Shown here piece after piece: positions 1 to 7,368 of a DNA stretch of 45,145 nt (position 1 is the stretch's first letter; every line of letters starts with the position of its first letter). Where the stretch lies: positions 1-45,145 of the forward strand of contig PDPC01000042.1 in the NCBI GenBank assembly GCA_002747355.1, in the 5' to 3' direction. The position numbers were made by a program, and so were the translations under genes. Under the pieces are notes generated by a model. The model saw nothing but the letters and a program-made list of their open reading frames with translations, was not told the origin of the DNA and did no database searches. The DNA is from Pseudomonadota bacterium (lineage in GTDB: Bacteria > Myxococcota_A > Polyangia > GCA-2747355).

Positions 1-94
1 GGTTGCTTGCTACCAGCAGGCGCCCTCCTCGCTCCTACGCCGTGATTCCGCATCCTTCGCGCAGCTCGGTCCGGTAAGCTGATCAGCGCTCTAG
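1..94 (-). repeat. Type A intergenic repeat, partial copy at window edge
   Basis: Read on the minus strand this begins CTAGAGCGCTGATCAGC, followed by a GGACCGAG box, and matches the copies at 7039-7203, 7200-7368 and 45048-45145 almost base for base. It is cut by the window start. The CTAG end supplies the TAG stop codon (91-93) of the SEC-C gene. It is in opposite orientation to the copy at the right edge of the window. Confidence 0.9.
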
Positions 95-387
95 CGGCCG
101 AAGTTGATGTCCGAGGAGCCGCTCTTTTTACCTGAGGCGGGCGGGCTGCGCACGACGACGCTGAGGATGCCGCCGAAGAGCAGCGCCGCTGTCGCGGTGC
201 CGAGCCCGGACGTCCAGCCATAAGACACGCCGACGGCGACGCTGCCGCCGACGGCGAGTGTGAGGTAGAGCAGCAGATAGAGCCACCCCTTCTTGGTGGC
301 GACCACTGGCTTCTTGTCAATGCAGCATCGTTTGTACTTCTGACCGCTGCCGCAAGGGCATGGGTCGTTTCTGGATACGGCGCCCAT
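91..387 (-). CDS. Small SEC-C motif membrane protein
   Basis: This is a 98-residue protein. The start is placed at the ATG at 387 because the conserved SEC-C metal-binding motif (NDPCPCGSGQKYKRCC) begins five residues later, while the longer upstream reading is arginine-rich and runs through another reading frame. SEC-C is a zinc-binding motif best known from the SecA C-terminus, but it occurs in many small proteins of unknown function. After the motif (about residues 5-22) there are two probable membrane segments (about 32-55 and 62-80), so the protein is probably an inner-membrane protein with an N-terminal cytoplasmic metal site. The stop codon TAG lies inside the CTAG end of a type A repeat. 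The specific function is unknown. Confidence 0.7.
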   Translation of the reverse strand: MGAVSRNDPCPCGSGQKYKRCCIDKKPVVATKKGWLYLLLYLTLAVGGSVAVGVSYGWTSGLGTATAALLFGGILSVVVRSPPASGKKSGSSDINFGR

Positions 388-413
388 GCCTTGATTGTAG
401 CGAAGGTGACCCG

Positions 414-612
414 CTACTGGGTAGCGGCTTCGATCGCCGCGATGGCTTCGGCGGAGAGCTCGATCTCGCGGGCGCGCACGCTGTCTTCGACGTGAATGGA
501 GAACGTCTTCTTCCTGCCAGAGGCGACGCTCTCGGTGGGCGAGGCGCCACCACCAACCGGCCAATCTCCGCCATCCGAAGGATCGGACTGACGGGCAACG
601 AAGCCAGCGGCG
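414..612 (-). pseudogene. Start-less gene fragment
   Basis: An open frame on the minus strand ends at the TAG at 414-416 and reads coding-like sequence (ending REIELSAEAIAAIEAATQ) only 26 nt before the SEC-C gene. The frame is open back to 669, but it holds no ATG or TTG start and only one late GTG. Its upstream part is a degenerate type A repeat end (614-657). I read it as the C-terminal remnant of a gene whose 5' part was lost at the repeat. It could also be a small gene with an unusual start. No family was recognised. Confidence 0.35.
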
Positions 613-613
613 T

Positions 614-657
614 CCCAGATCAGCGTGGCGACGGGAGGGACGTTGGTCAGGGCTTTA
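614..657 (-). repeat. Degenerate type A repeat end
   Basis: Read on the minus strand the segment begins CTAAAGCCCTGACC and continues to CCTCCCGTCGC and CGCTGATCTGGGAC. It closely resembles the right ends of the copies at 7200-7368 and 10505-10555. The TGA inside it (647-649) is the stop codon of the 113-aa gene. Confidence 0.7.
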
Positions 658-988
658 GGCGCTTGGCCTTACGCTCTTGCTCGCGGTGCATCGCCAGCAG
701 GCGGACGGGTGTCAGGCGGCTGAGCTTATCTTGGTAGTCGACGTCTTTGCCCTTGTTCATCAGCGCGAGGATCGCGCTGACGAGCTGGTCTTTGCTGCCG
801 AAGCGCTCGGACATCGCGACGTGTGCGTCATGCAGCCGGAGCAGCTTGGAGTTGGCCATTGAGAGCAGACGACCCTTGAACTCGTCTTTGTCCTCGCCCT
901 CGCGATCGACCATGCCAGCGAGCTTGTCGACGAGCGTGTCTTTGTTGCCGAAGCGCTCATTGACGAGCTGAAGAGGTGACTGTTTCAT
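647..988 (-). CDS. Hypothetical protein with two tandem 45-residue repeats
   Basis: This is a 113-residue soluble protein. The start is set at the ATG at 988, which is preceded at normal spacing by AGGAGAGA; a longer reading to 1021 lacks a ribosome site. The protein consists of two similar units: one begins VNERFGNKDTLVDKL and the other MSERFGSKDQLVSAIL. Each unit is followed by a charged loop and a LL-LH helix (NSKLLRLHDAH and PVRLLAMHREQ). The lysine-rich tail runs into the stop. It looks like a small all-helical duplicated domain. I do not recognise the family. The stop codon is embedded in a type A repeat end. Confidence 0.75.
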   Translation of the reverse strand: MKQSPLQLVNERFGNKDTLVDKLAGMVDREGEDKDEFKGRLLSMANSKLLRLHDAHVAMSERFGSKDQLVSAILALMNKGKDVDYQDKLSRLTPVRLLAMHREQERKAKRLKP

Positions 989-1411
989 CTCGCGTTCTCT
1001 CCTGTCCGCCTGACGAGCCAACTCGATCGGCCTCCACGCCGGCGGGACGGGTCTATGTAGGCGATCCCTCCGCTGTCGTCAATGTGAGGCGACCTTTGGG
1101 CGGGAGGCGTGTTGCCTCGACCACGAGGCCCGATACGGTCTGCCATGCCTCACAGAACGCCCCTGACTGGCTTGCGGCTGTTCTTCTGGTTTCCTGTGGC
1201 CCGCGTCGGCTTCGCTCTCCTGCGGAACTCGTCTCGAAGCGCCTCGATCCGGTCGTTCGCGTCGCGCGGCTGCTGCCCTGGCTCCAGACCGCGGCGCAGG
1301 TGTTCAGTGTCCTCGCCGCGCTGGCGCGTGGATTGGCGGCACGGCGACAATGGTGTTGCTCGTCGGCGCGGGGTGTTGGGCTTGGCGATCTGGGGCTGGT
1401 CGAGGGTGCTC
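989..1411. other. Intergenic stretch without a convincing gene
   Basis: The 423-bp gap lies between the 113-aa gene and the deacetylase. A minus-strand reading (1150 to about 1350, possible TTG start) gives a charged, arginine-rich peptide containing DANDRIEALRDEFRRRAKP. That is weakly coding-like, but it lacks a ribosome site and a family. The deacetylase stop codon is followed by GAGCACCC, the same start as the type B repeat ends at 18597 and 44992. No RNA gene is visible. Confidence 0.4.
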
Positions 1412-2365
1412 CTACAGAGCACCTTCGCGCTGCAGGCGCGTCGCGGCCTCGCGCATCGTGACAAACTCGAAGTGCTCGCGCAGGTCGTCGATGCAGCGGC
1501 GGAAGCGCTCGCGCTTCTTGGTATAGGGGACGCGGAGGTCTGGCTGGCGCCCGGCCAGCTCGGTGGGGATCATGTCGGCGACGGCGTCGGAGAGGTCGAT
1601 GCCGTGCATCTCGAGGTTGAAGAAGGGGCGCCGCGCCATCACCTTGATCACGTTCTTGCGCAGCCACTCGGGGGCGATGGCGAGCATCGTGCCGATCGCT
1701 GGCAGGCGTAGGCCCGGGACCACCGCCACGGGGAGCTCGATCAACGGGCCCTGGCCGCGTCGCCACGGGCGGTCCGGGTCGAGGCGGTAGGGGTCGGCGG
1801 GAGAGGTCAAGCAGCGCGGGTTGCTCAGCACGGCGCCAGAGCGGCGACCACGGAGGGCCATCCCGCCCATCACCGCCGCCTTGGCCAGATAGTAGGGCGG
1901 CGAGGGGAACATCGAGGTGTCGTAGCTGTAGTCGAGGTTGGACAGGGCGCGGGCGACCTTCTCGTTGATGTAGTAGCCCGGCGCCCGGAACCCGACCGGC
2001 GCGCGCTCGGGGCCGATCAGGTCCACGATCGCCTCGTGGGCGCCGCGGATCTCCTGCTCGATCACCTGCTCGGGCAGCCGGCAGAGCTCGTAGGGGTGGT
2101 TATAGGTGTGGTTGCCCAGCTCGCAGCCGGACTCGGCGAGCCGACGTAAGGAGGCCTGGGTGTCCTCGTAGCTCTCGAGCTCGCGGCCGACCACGAAGAA
2201 GGTCGCCGGGATACCCCACTCCGCCAGGGCCTCCTCGAAGCGCGGCAGCGCGTTCTTCATGATCGTGTGTTTGACCTGTCGCGGCGGATCGCCCAGGCCG
2301 TGGATCTCGTAGTAGGCAGAGAGAGGATCGAGGTCGACGCTCAGCACACATAGCTTCTTGGACAT
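1412..2365 (-). CDS. NodB-type polysaccharide deacetylase family protein
   Basis: This is a 317-residue cytoplasmic metal-dependent deacetylase of carbohydrate esterase family 4. The family removes N-acetyl or N-formyl groups from sugars. The conserved motifs are all visible: the first acidic motif (SVDLDP, residues 9-14), the metal-binding HTYNHP (HxxxH), the RAPGY arginine motif, SYDTS, and the late histidine in LEMHGID. No signal peptide is present, so it probably acts on a cytoplasmic, lipid-linked or nucleotide sugar, as ArnD does on undecaprenyl-linked formamido-arabinose. It is the last gene of a minus-strand set with the GT2 transferase (53-nt gap) and the flavoprotein. The exact substrate is unknown. 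Confidence 0.88.
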   Translation of the reverse strand: MSKKLCVLSVDLDPLSAYYEIHGLGDPPRQVKHTIMKNALPRFEEALAEWGIPATFFVVGRELESYEDTQASLRRLAESGCELGNHTYNHPYELCRLPEQVIEQEIRGAHEAIVDLIGPERAPVGFRAPGYYINEKVARALSNLDYSYDTSMFPSPPYYLAKAAVMGGMALRGRRSGAVLSNPRCLTSPADPYRLDPDRPWRRGQGPLIELPVAVVPGLRLPAIGTMLAIAPEWLRKNVIKVMARRPFFNLEMHGIDLSDAVADMIPTELAGRQPDLRVPYTKKRERFRRCIDDLREHFEFVTMREAATRLQREGAL

Positions 2366-2418
2366 CGCGGTCTCTCCCTCGAGTCGGTCGTCAGTCTGGC
2401 TCGGTCGCGCGCCGAAGG

Positions 2419-3192
2419 CTACTCGAGCACGCGCATCACGTAGGTCAGCTTGAGCAGGTTGCGTAGCACGTTGGGCACGCGCTTGAACAGGTTGATCGAG
2501 GGCTTGCGCATCTCGACGACGCGCACCGGGATCTCGACCACGACGTGGCGCTCGCGCTCGGCGCGGATCACCAGCTCGCTGGCGAAGACATCCTTGTCGA
2601 CCACGCAGCGGCCGGCGGTGCCCACGATCGCGTCGCGCCGGAAGGCCTTCATCCCGTGGGTGTCGGTGCCATGGTAGTGAAAGAGCAGCCGCAGCATCGT
2701 GTTGTAGACCCCGGTGGCTACGTGGCGGACGAGGGGGCGCGTGTCGTCGGCCCCTGCGATCACCTTCGATCCGACCACCATCGCCGCGTCGGCGGCGACC
2801 AGCCGCTCGAGGGCGCGGCGGTAGAAGTCGAGGTCGCAGAGGTCGATCTCGTCGCAGACGATGTAGCTGCCCCGAGCTCGCAGGATGCCCTCCTTGAGGG
2901 CGCGGCCGTAGTTCGGCTCGCCCACCGAGAAGGTCTCGACCTCCGGGTATTTTTCCGCGAGCTCGCGACAGAACTCGACCGTGCGGTCGCTGCTGCCGTT
3001 TTCAGCGAGGAGGATCTCGAAGCTCTTGCCCAGCTCCTTGAGCCCCTCTCGAAGCGCCACGACCGACTGGGTGATGATCGCCTCTTCGTTGTAGACGGGG
3101 ATCACCGCCGTGAGGTGTGGCGCGGTGCTCGAGCCGTCGGGTCGCTCACTCGGCAGGACGGTGAGCTCGGGTGGTTGTCGGCGGTGCTGCAT
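2419..3192 (-). CDS. Family 2 glycosyltransferase (polyprenyl-phosphate type)
   Basis: This is a 257-residue GT-A fold glycosyltransferase. The start is set at the ATG at 3192 because AGGAAGAG lies just upstream; a longer frame runs to 3261 and into the flavoprotein gene. The nucleotide-sugar site is visible as TAVIPVYNEE near residue 28, ENGSSDRT near 62, and the acidic metal motif CDEIDLCDLDF near 112. No C-terminal membrane anchor is obvious. Proteins of this shape transfer a sugar to undecaprenyl or dolichyl phosphate (ArnC and DPM1 types). Its place between a NodB deacetylase and an ArnT-like enzyme supports a lipid-carrier sugar pathway. The sugar itself cannot be read from sequence. 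Confidence 0.87.
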   Translation of the reverse strand: MQHRRQPPELTVLPSERPDGSSTAPHLTAVIPVYNEEAIITQSVVALREGLKELGKSFEILLAENGSSDRTVEFCRELAEKYPEVETFSVGEPNYGRALKEGILRARGSYIVCDEIDLCDLDFYRRALERLVAADAAMVVGSKVIAGADDTRPLVRHVATGVYNTMLRLLFHYHGTDTHGMKAFRRDAIVGTAGRCVVDKDVFASELVIRAERERHVVVEIPVRVVEMRKPSINLFKRVPNVLRNLLKLTYVMRVLE

Positions 3193-3223
3193 TATCTCTT
3201 CCTGGAACGCTCCCGTATCGCCC

Positions 3224-4609
3224 CTAGGCGCGGGGCAGCGCATCGGCGCGCTGAGCCGCATTTTTGCCAGCCAGCAGGCTATCTTCCATCGAGTTGTAGA
3301 TCCAGGCCCCGTAGCGTCCGCAGGAGAAGATCTGCCGGGCCTCGAGGTAGTCGTGGATCGTGGCGGTCGCCGTAGCGTAGTGCTCGTCGAAGACCACGTA
3401 GGCTGGGTCGATCAGGCGCTCGTCGGCGAAGAGCACATCGTCGACGTCGCCGATCGCGCCGATGGTCACCAGCGAGCGCAGCACCTCGGCTCTGTTCGCG
3501 TCGGTCAGCGGCTCGCGGGAGGAGAGCTCGACGTAGAGGCTCGAGCATCCCTCGGGGGCCATCGAGGCTACGGCATTGGAGAAGACGCCGACCCGATAGA
3601 CCGGCAGCTCGACCTCGGGGACGTAGATCCAATGCCAGTCGGCGGGGGAGGGCTTGCGCGTGCCGACGTTGAGGTAGCGCACCGGCGTGGCGCGCAGCTT
3701 GGTGGCGGCCTCGACCAGCTCGGCTGGCGCGTCGACCAGCAGCGAGACCAGCGCAGGTAGCGGGATCGAGGCGATCAGCGCGTGATAGCCCAGGACCTCG
3801 CCGCCGACGTGGATCTCGCGACGCTCGGCGTCGATACGCTCGGGGGTCGTGGAGAGCTGGGTGTGGGCCGGATCGAGGGCGTCGATCAGGCCCTTGGTGA
3901 AGCTCTCGATGCCGCCAACCTTGGGGTAGCGGAACTTGACGTTGTAGCCGAGGTTGGCTGGCCCCGCCCCGACGGCGCCAGCGACCACCTGCTCGGCGCT
4001 GGGGATCGGCACGAAGCGGCTACACCAGGCGCTGGTGATCTCGCTAACCTTCACACCCCAGAGCTTCTCGTTGTAGGGGACCATGAAGTGCTTGGCGATG
4101 CCGCGGCCGAAGTGATGCTGGATGTACTCTTCGAAGTTCGCCAGCGCGGCCTGGTGGTTGGCGCCGACGTTGGAGCCCTCGGCCAGCGCGGCCGCCGCAG
4201 CGCGCCGCTCGCGGGCCTCGAGAAAACCAAGCAAGCACTCGGCGTTGACCTCTGGGGGGAGCCCATGGAGGTTGGCTTGGAAGGGGTAGAGCGTGGCGCG
4301 GCCGTGGGAGAAGACCCGAGCGACGCGGGTGACCTCGACCATCGTGCCCTCGGCGGTGTCGGGCTCGCCGTGGAGCTGCGCCACCAGCGCCTTGATCTCC
4401 GGGTCACGGAGGTGCAGCCAGTGGCCCGTATGGTCGAAGTAGAAGCCGTCGCGCTCTTCGGTGCGGGCGAGGCCGCCGAGGCGGTCATCGCGTTCGAGCA
4501 GCAGGTAGGGGCTCTGCAGGTGCAGCGCCGCCGAGATGCCCGCCAGCCCACCACCCAGCACCACGGTTGGACGCGCGGATTCCCCGAGAGACTCGGTAGG
4601 GCTCGTCAT
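3224..4609 (-). CDS. FAD-dependent UDP-galactopyranose mutase/amine-oxidase-like protein
   Basis: This is a 461-residue flavoprotein. The N-terminal Rossmann motif VVLGGGLAGISAALHL (about residues 16-31) is followed by the flavin-anchoring RLGGLARTEE motif and YFDHTGHWLH. This arrangement is typical of the NAD(P)-binding/amine-oxidase and UDP-galactopyranose mutase group. It lies 31 nt upstream of the GT2 gene on the same strand and so is probably the first gene of that operon, with its promoter in the 175-bp gap shared with the divergent ArnT-like gene. A role in interconverting or oxidising a nucleotide or lipid-linked sugar is inferred from context. A redox role on another substrate is possible. 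Confidence 0.8.
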   Translation of the reverse strand: MTSPTESLGESARPTVVLGGGLAGISAALHLQSPYLLLERDDRLGGLARTEERDGFYFDHTGHWLHLRDPEIKALVAQLHGEPDTAEGTMVEVTRVARVFSHGRATLYPFQANLHGLPPEVNAECLLGFLEARERRAAAAALAEGSNVGANHQAALANFEEYIQHHFGRGIAKHFMVPYNEKLWGVKVSEITSAWCSRFVPIPSAEQVVAGAVGAGPANLGYNVKFRYPKVGGIESFTKGLIDALDPAHTQLSTTPERIDAERREIHVGGEVLGYHALIASIPLPALVSLLVDAPAELVEAATKLRATPVRYLNVGTRKPSPADWHWIYVPEVELPVYRVGVFSNAVASMAPEGCSSLYVELSSREPLTDANRAEVLRSLVTIGAIGDVDDVLFADERLIDPAYVVFDEHYATATATIHDYLEARQIFSCGRYGAWIYNSMEDSLLAGKNAAQRADALPRA

Positions 4610-4720
4610 GTCGGCTGTCTAGCATATGGGGCGCAAGGCGTCGATCCATGGCCTTCGACCTCAACGCCGGGAGCCGATAACGCTTGCGCCAACCCCACTC
4701 GGCCAGTAGAGTGCGCCAAC

Positions 4721-4733
4721 AATATGCGATATT
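4721..4733. promoter_or_regulatory. AT-rich palindrome in a divergent promoter region
   Basis: AATAT-GCG-ATATT is a perfect inverted repeat inside an unusually AT-rich patch between the divergent flavoprotein (start 4609) and ArnT-like gene (start 4785). It could be an operator or part of a promoter for either gene. No protein is implicated. Confidence 0.3.
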
Positions 4734-4784
4734 CCGTAGTTACGCTCATTACTGACATCGTTCACGACCACAGCTAGATACGAC

Positions 4785-5561
4785 ATGGATCGCGTTCCGA
4801 AGTGGGTCTGGCTCCTCGTCCTAGGAGCCGTGCTGATGCTGCCGATGCTCGGCTCCTTCGGCCTCTGGGACCCAGCCGAAATCAAGCACGCCGATGTAGC
4901 CCGCGCCGTGGCGGAGAAGGGTAGCTTCGGCGATATCACCGTTGGCGGTAAGCACCAGCCTCAGCCAGTGCTCTATCTCTGGCTCGTGGCCATTGGCTTC
5001 AAGCTCTTCGGGGTCAACGAGCTCGCCGGCCGCTTGCCGTTGGCGCTCTGCGGCCTGCTGGCGCTGCTCTTGGTCTACCGCGTGGGGCGGAGGCTCGTCA
5101 GCGAGGAGGCCGCCCTCGCCGGGGGCTTCGTGCTGGCGACGACGCCGGCGTTCCTCTTTCAGTCGAGGCAGCTCGCCTCCGACGTCGTCTCCTTTACGGC
5201 GATCCTCGCCGCGATCGGCGGGCTAGCCGCGTTCCTCGCGCCCCGCGACGGCAAGCGCGAGCGCATCGATCTGCTGATCGGCGCGCTCGGCTTGGTCGGC
5301 GCGGTCTTGACCCGGGGGTTGTTGCTCGGCGTCGGGCTTCCGCTGCTGGCGATCGGCGGCGCGCTGGTCCTGACTCGCGGCGCGTTCGCGTCTGCTAGGT
5401 CCGCGTCTACCAGCGCGAAGAGCGCTCAAGCCAAAGAGAAGAACAAGCCTGGCGCGTCCGAGTCTGGCGCGTCCGAGTCTGGCGCGTCCGAGTCTGGCGC
5501 GTCCGAGTCTGGCGCGTCCGAGTCTGGCGCGTCCGATCGATCAAGCAGGGCAAGTTCCTGA
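4785..5561 (+). CDS. ArnT/PMT-like glycosyltransferase, N-terminal part (frameshifted)
   Basis: This is the first 258 residues of a multi-spanning glycosyltransferase of the GT-C fold (dolichyl-phosphate mannosyltransferase/ArnT type). These enzymes move a sugar from a polyprenyl phosphate to an acceptor on the outer face of the inner membrane. After the first membrane helix comes GLWDPAE; Asp29 is in the place of the catalytic acid of the family. Further helices follow to about residue 205. The frame then enters a KEKNK stretch and five exact 15-bp copies encoding GASES (5451-5525) plus a sixth variant, and stops at TGA 5559-5561. The rest of the enzyme continues in the next frame at 5573, so one base appears to be missing in or beside the repeat. 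Confidence 0.8.
   Translation: MDRVPKWVWLLVLGAVLMLPMLGSFGLWDPAEIKHADVARAVAEKGSFGDITVGGKHQPQPVLYLWLVAIGFKLFGVNELAGRLPLALCGLLALLLVYRVGRRLVSEEAALAGGFVLATTPAFLFQSRQLASDVVSFTAILAAIGGLAAFLAPRDGKRERIDLLIGALGLVGAVLTRGLLLGVGLPLLAIGGALVLTRGAFASARSASTSAKSAQAKEKNKPGASESGASESGASESGASESGASESGASDRSSRASS
5451..5540 (+). repeat. 15-bp tandem repeat in coding sequence (GASES x5 plus GASDR)
   Basis: The unit GGCGCGTCCGAGTCT is repeated five times without change, followed by a variant ending GATCGA. The unit length is a multiple of three, so copy-number change alone would not shift the frame. The frame is nevertheless different on the two sides of the repeat. Confidence 0.95.
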
Positions 5562-5572
5562 TCCTGGGCGGC

Positions 5573-7042
5573 GTGTACCGCAAGGTCGCCTTCCCGCCGA
5601 CCTTCGACAAGGCGCTGCGCGACTTTGGCTTCGCCTTCTTTCCCTGGTTTGCTCTGGCGCCGTTGATGCTCTGGCAGTTCGTCTCCGAGATCAAAGACGG
5701 AACCCAACAGCCCCGCGAGGAGGCCGGCTTCGCCAAGCTGGTGATCGTGCTCTCGGTGGTGCTGGGCTACACCGCCGCGGTGCTCTGGCCGGGCTTCTTC
5801 GGCAAGCTACGCATGCCGACCCTCGCGATCTGCGCCCTCGGCGTCGGGATCTGGGCCTGGCAGGCCTACCAGCGCGGCGACCGTCGCCCCTTCTGGGGTG
5901 TCGTCGCTGCCGGGCTGATCCTCGCGTTGCACCAAGACTTCGTGATGCGCCCCAACACGCTGGCGTTCTCCCATCTGGTCGACTCGGCGCGTTACCCGAA
6001 AGACCTCAACATCAAGGTCGCCACACGACTCTTCGGCATCGCGCTGGCGGCGCTCTTCTTCCTCGCCTTCTCCGGCCCCTCACAGCGCATCGTCGCCAAC
6101 TTCCAGGGGCGCTTCACCGGCGGCGTCGCCAACGTCTTCGCCCGCCTGCTCGACAAGCTCGGCGCTGGCCTGCGCAGCCTCGGCGGCGAGGGCGGTCGCC
6201 ACTACTATCTCGCCGCGGGCGGCGGCGCGCTGATCTTCGCTGCCTGGTGCTCGCTCTGGCTTACGCCACAGCTGAGCTACCACATGTCGAACAAGACCCT
6301 CTTTGAGACCTATCACAGGTGCAAGCAGGGTGGAGAGCGGCTGGCTCAGTACCGGGTCTCGGGACGAGGCGCCGCATATTACAACAACGGCCAGGTCGAC
6401 TCGATCCGCCATCAGGGCGAGCTCTTCACCACGCTGAAGAAATCGCAGCGGAGCTTCATCTTGATCCCCTCGAACTACCTCGGCTCGATCGACCAGTCGG
6501 CGCGACAGCGGCGGATCAACTACCACGTCCTCGACGATAGCAACTCGCACTACCTGATCATCTCGAACAAGCTCGGCGGTTCGCGCTGCGAGAAGGATAA
6601 GAACCCGCTACGCAAGCTGGTCTTCCGCGCGCCGCAGAAGCCGCAGAAGCGCGCCTCCGTCAACTGGGAGAACAAGGTCGAGCTCTACGGTTACGATCTC
6701 CCCGACACCGTGACCCGTGGCCGCTCGTTCACCATCCGGCTGCACTTCAAGGTGCTCAAGCGCCTGCCGGCCAACTACAAGATCTTCATCCACTTCGACA
6801 AGCCGGCGAGCCGCTTCCACGGCGACCACAAGCCCGTCGGCGGGATGTACCCCACGCAGTACTGGCTGCCAGGCGACTACATCATCAGCGAAAAAGAGGT
6901 CGACATCCCGCTCCTGACCACGCCCTCGGGTCGCTACGCGATCATGATCGGCTTCTGGCAGGGCTCACGCCGCTTCAAGGTCGTCAAGGGCCCCAACGAC
7001 GGCGTCAACCGCTCTCGCATCGGCTACCTCCGCGTCCGCTAG
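5573..7042 (+). CDS. ArnT/PMT-like glycosyltransferase, C-terminal part with soluble domain
   Basis: This frame is open from 5399 and continues the transferase: before the nominal GTG at 5573 it already reads coding-like sequence (SIKQGKFLILGG). It is therefore the second half of one gene rather than an independent one. Membrane helices run to about residue 235 of this part. A long extracytoplasmic tail follows, ending in a beta-sandwich-like domain (about 365-489) with the sequence FIHFDKPASRFHGDH and GRYAIMIGFWQGSRR. The tail may bind the acceptor. The stop codon TAG (7040-7042) is the TAG of the CTAG end of a type A repeat. Whether the frame change is real, programmed or a sequencing error in the repeat cannot be decided here. 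Confidence 0.72.
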   Translation: MYRKVAFPPTFDKALRDFGFAFFPWFALAPLMLWQFVSEIKDGTQQPREEAGFAKLVIVLSVVLGYTAAVLWPGFFGKLRMPTLAICALGVGIWAWQAYQRGDRRPFWGVVAAGLILALHQDFVMRPNTLAFSHLVDSARYPKDLNIKVATRLFGIALAALFFLAFSGPSQRIVANFQGRFTGGVANVFARLLDKLGAGLRSLGGEGGRHYYLAAGGGALIFAAWCSLWLTPQLSYHMSNKTLFETYHRCKQGGERLAQYRVSGRGAAYYNNGQVDSIRHQGELFTTLKKSQRSFILIPSNYLGSIDQSARQRRINYHVLDDSNSHYLIISNKLGGSRCEKDKNPLRKLVFRAPQKPQKRASVNWENKVELYGYDLPDTVTRGRSFTIRLHFKVLKRLPANYKIFIHFDKPASRFHGDHKPVGGMYPTQYWLPGDYIISEKEVDIPLLTTPSGRYAIMIGFWQGSRRFKVVKGPNDGVNRSRIGYLRVR

Positions 7043-7203
7043 AGCGCAGATCAGCTTACCGGACCGAGAGCTGCGCGAAGGATGCGGAGTCATGGCGTAG
7101 GAGCGAGCAGGGCGCCTGCTTTTAGCAAGCAACCGACGAGCGACAACCGCTGTGATGTCGCAGACCAGCGCGGTGACGGGAGGGAAGCGGGTCAGCGCTC
7201 TAG
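7039..7203 (+). repeat. Type A intergenic repeat, full copy 1
   Basis: This is about 165 bp, bounded at both ends by CTAG within inverted AGAGCGC... ends. It contains a GGACCGAG box near the left and a GACGGGAGG box (CCTCCCGTC on the other strand) near the right. It is directly followed by a second copy sharing the CTAG junction. Its left CTAG supplies the stop codon of the ArnT-like gene. No protein-coding content is seen. Confidence 0.92.
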
Positions 7204-7368
7204 AGCGCAGATCAGCTTACCGGACCGAGCTGCGCGAAGGATGCGGAATCACGGCGTAGGAGCGAGGAGGGCGCCTGCTTTTAGCAAGCAACCGACGAGC
7301 AACAACCGCAACCGCTGTGATGTCGCAGACCAGCGCAGCGACGGGAGGTAAGGTGGTCAGCGCTCTAG
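7200..7368 (+). repeat. Type A intergenic repeat, full copy 2
   Basis: This tandem neighbour of copy 1, in the same orientation, is about 169 bp, with a few substitutions and a short insertion (CAACCG). Its right CTAG supplies the TAG stop (7365-7367 on the minus strand) of the beta-barrel-like gene. The pair therefore fills the entire gap between two convergent genes. Confidence 0.92.

Noticed and set aside
2545-3375. Plus-strand open frame (276 codons)
   Set aside because: It is antisense to the GT2 glycosyltransferase with shadow-like composition.
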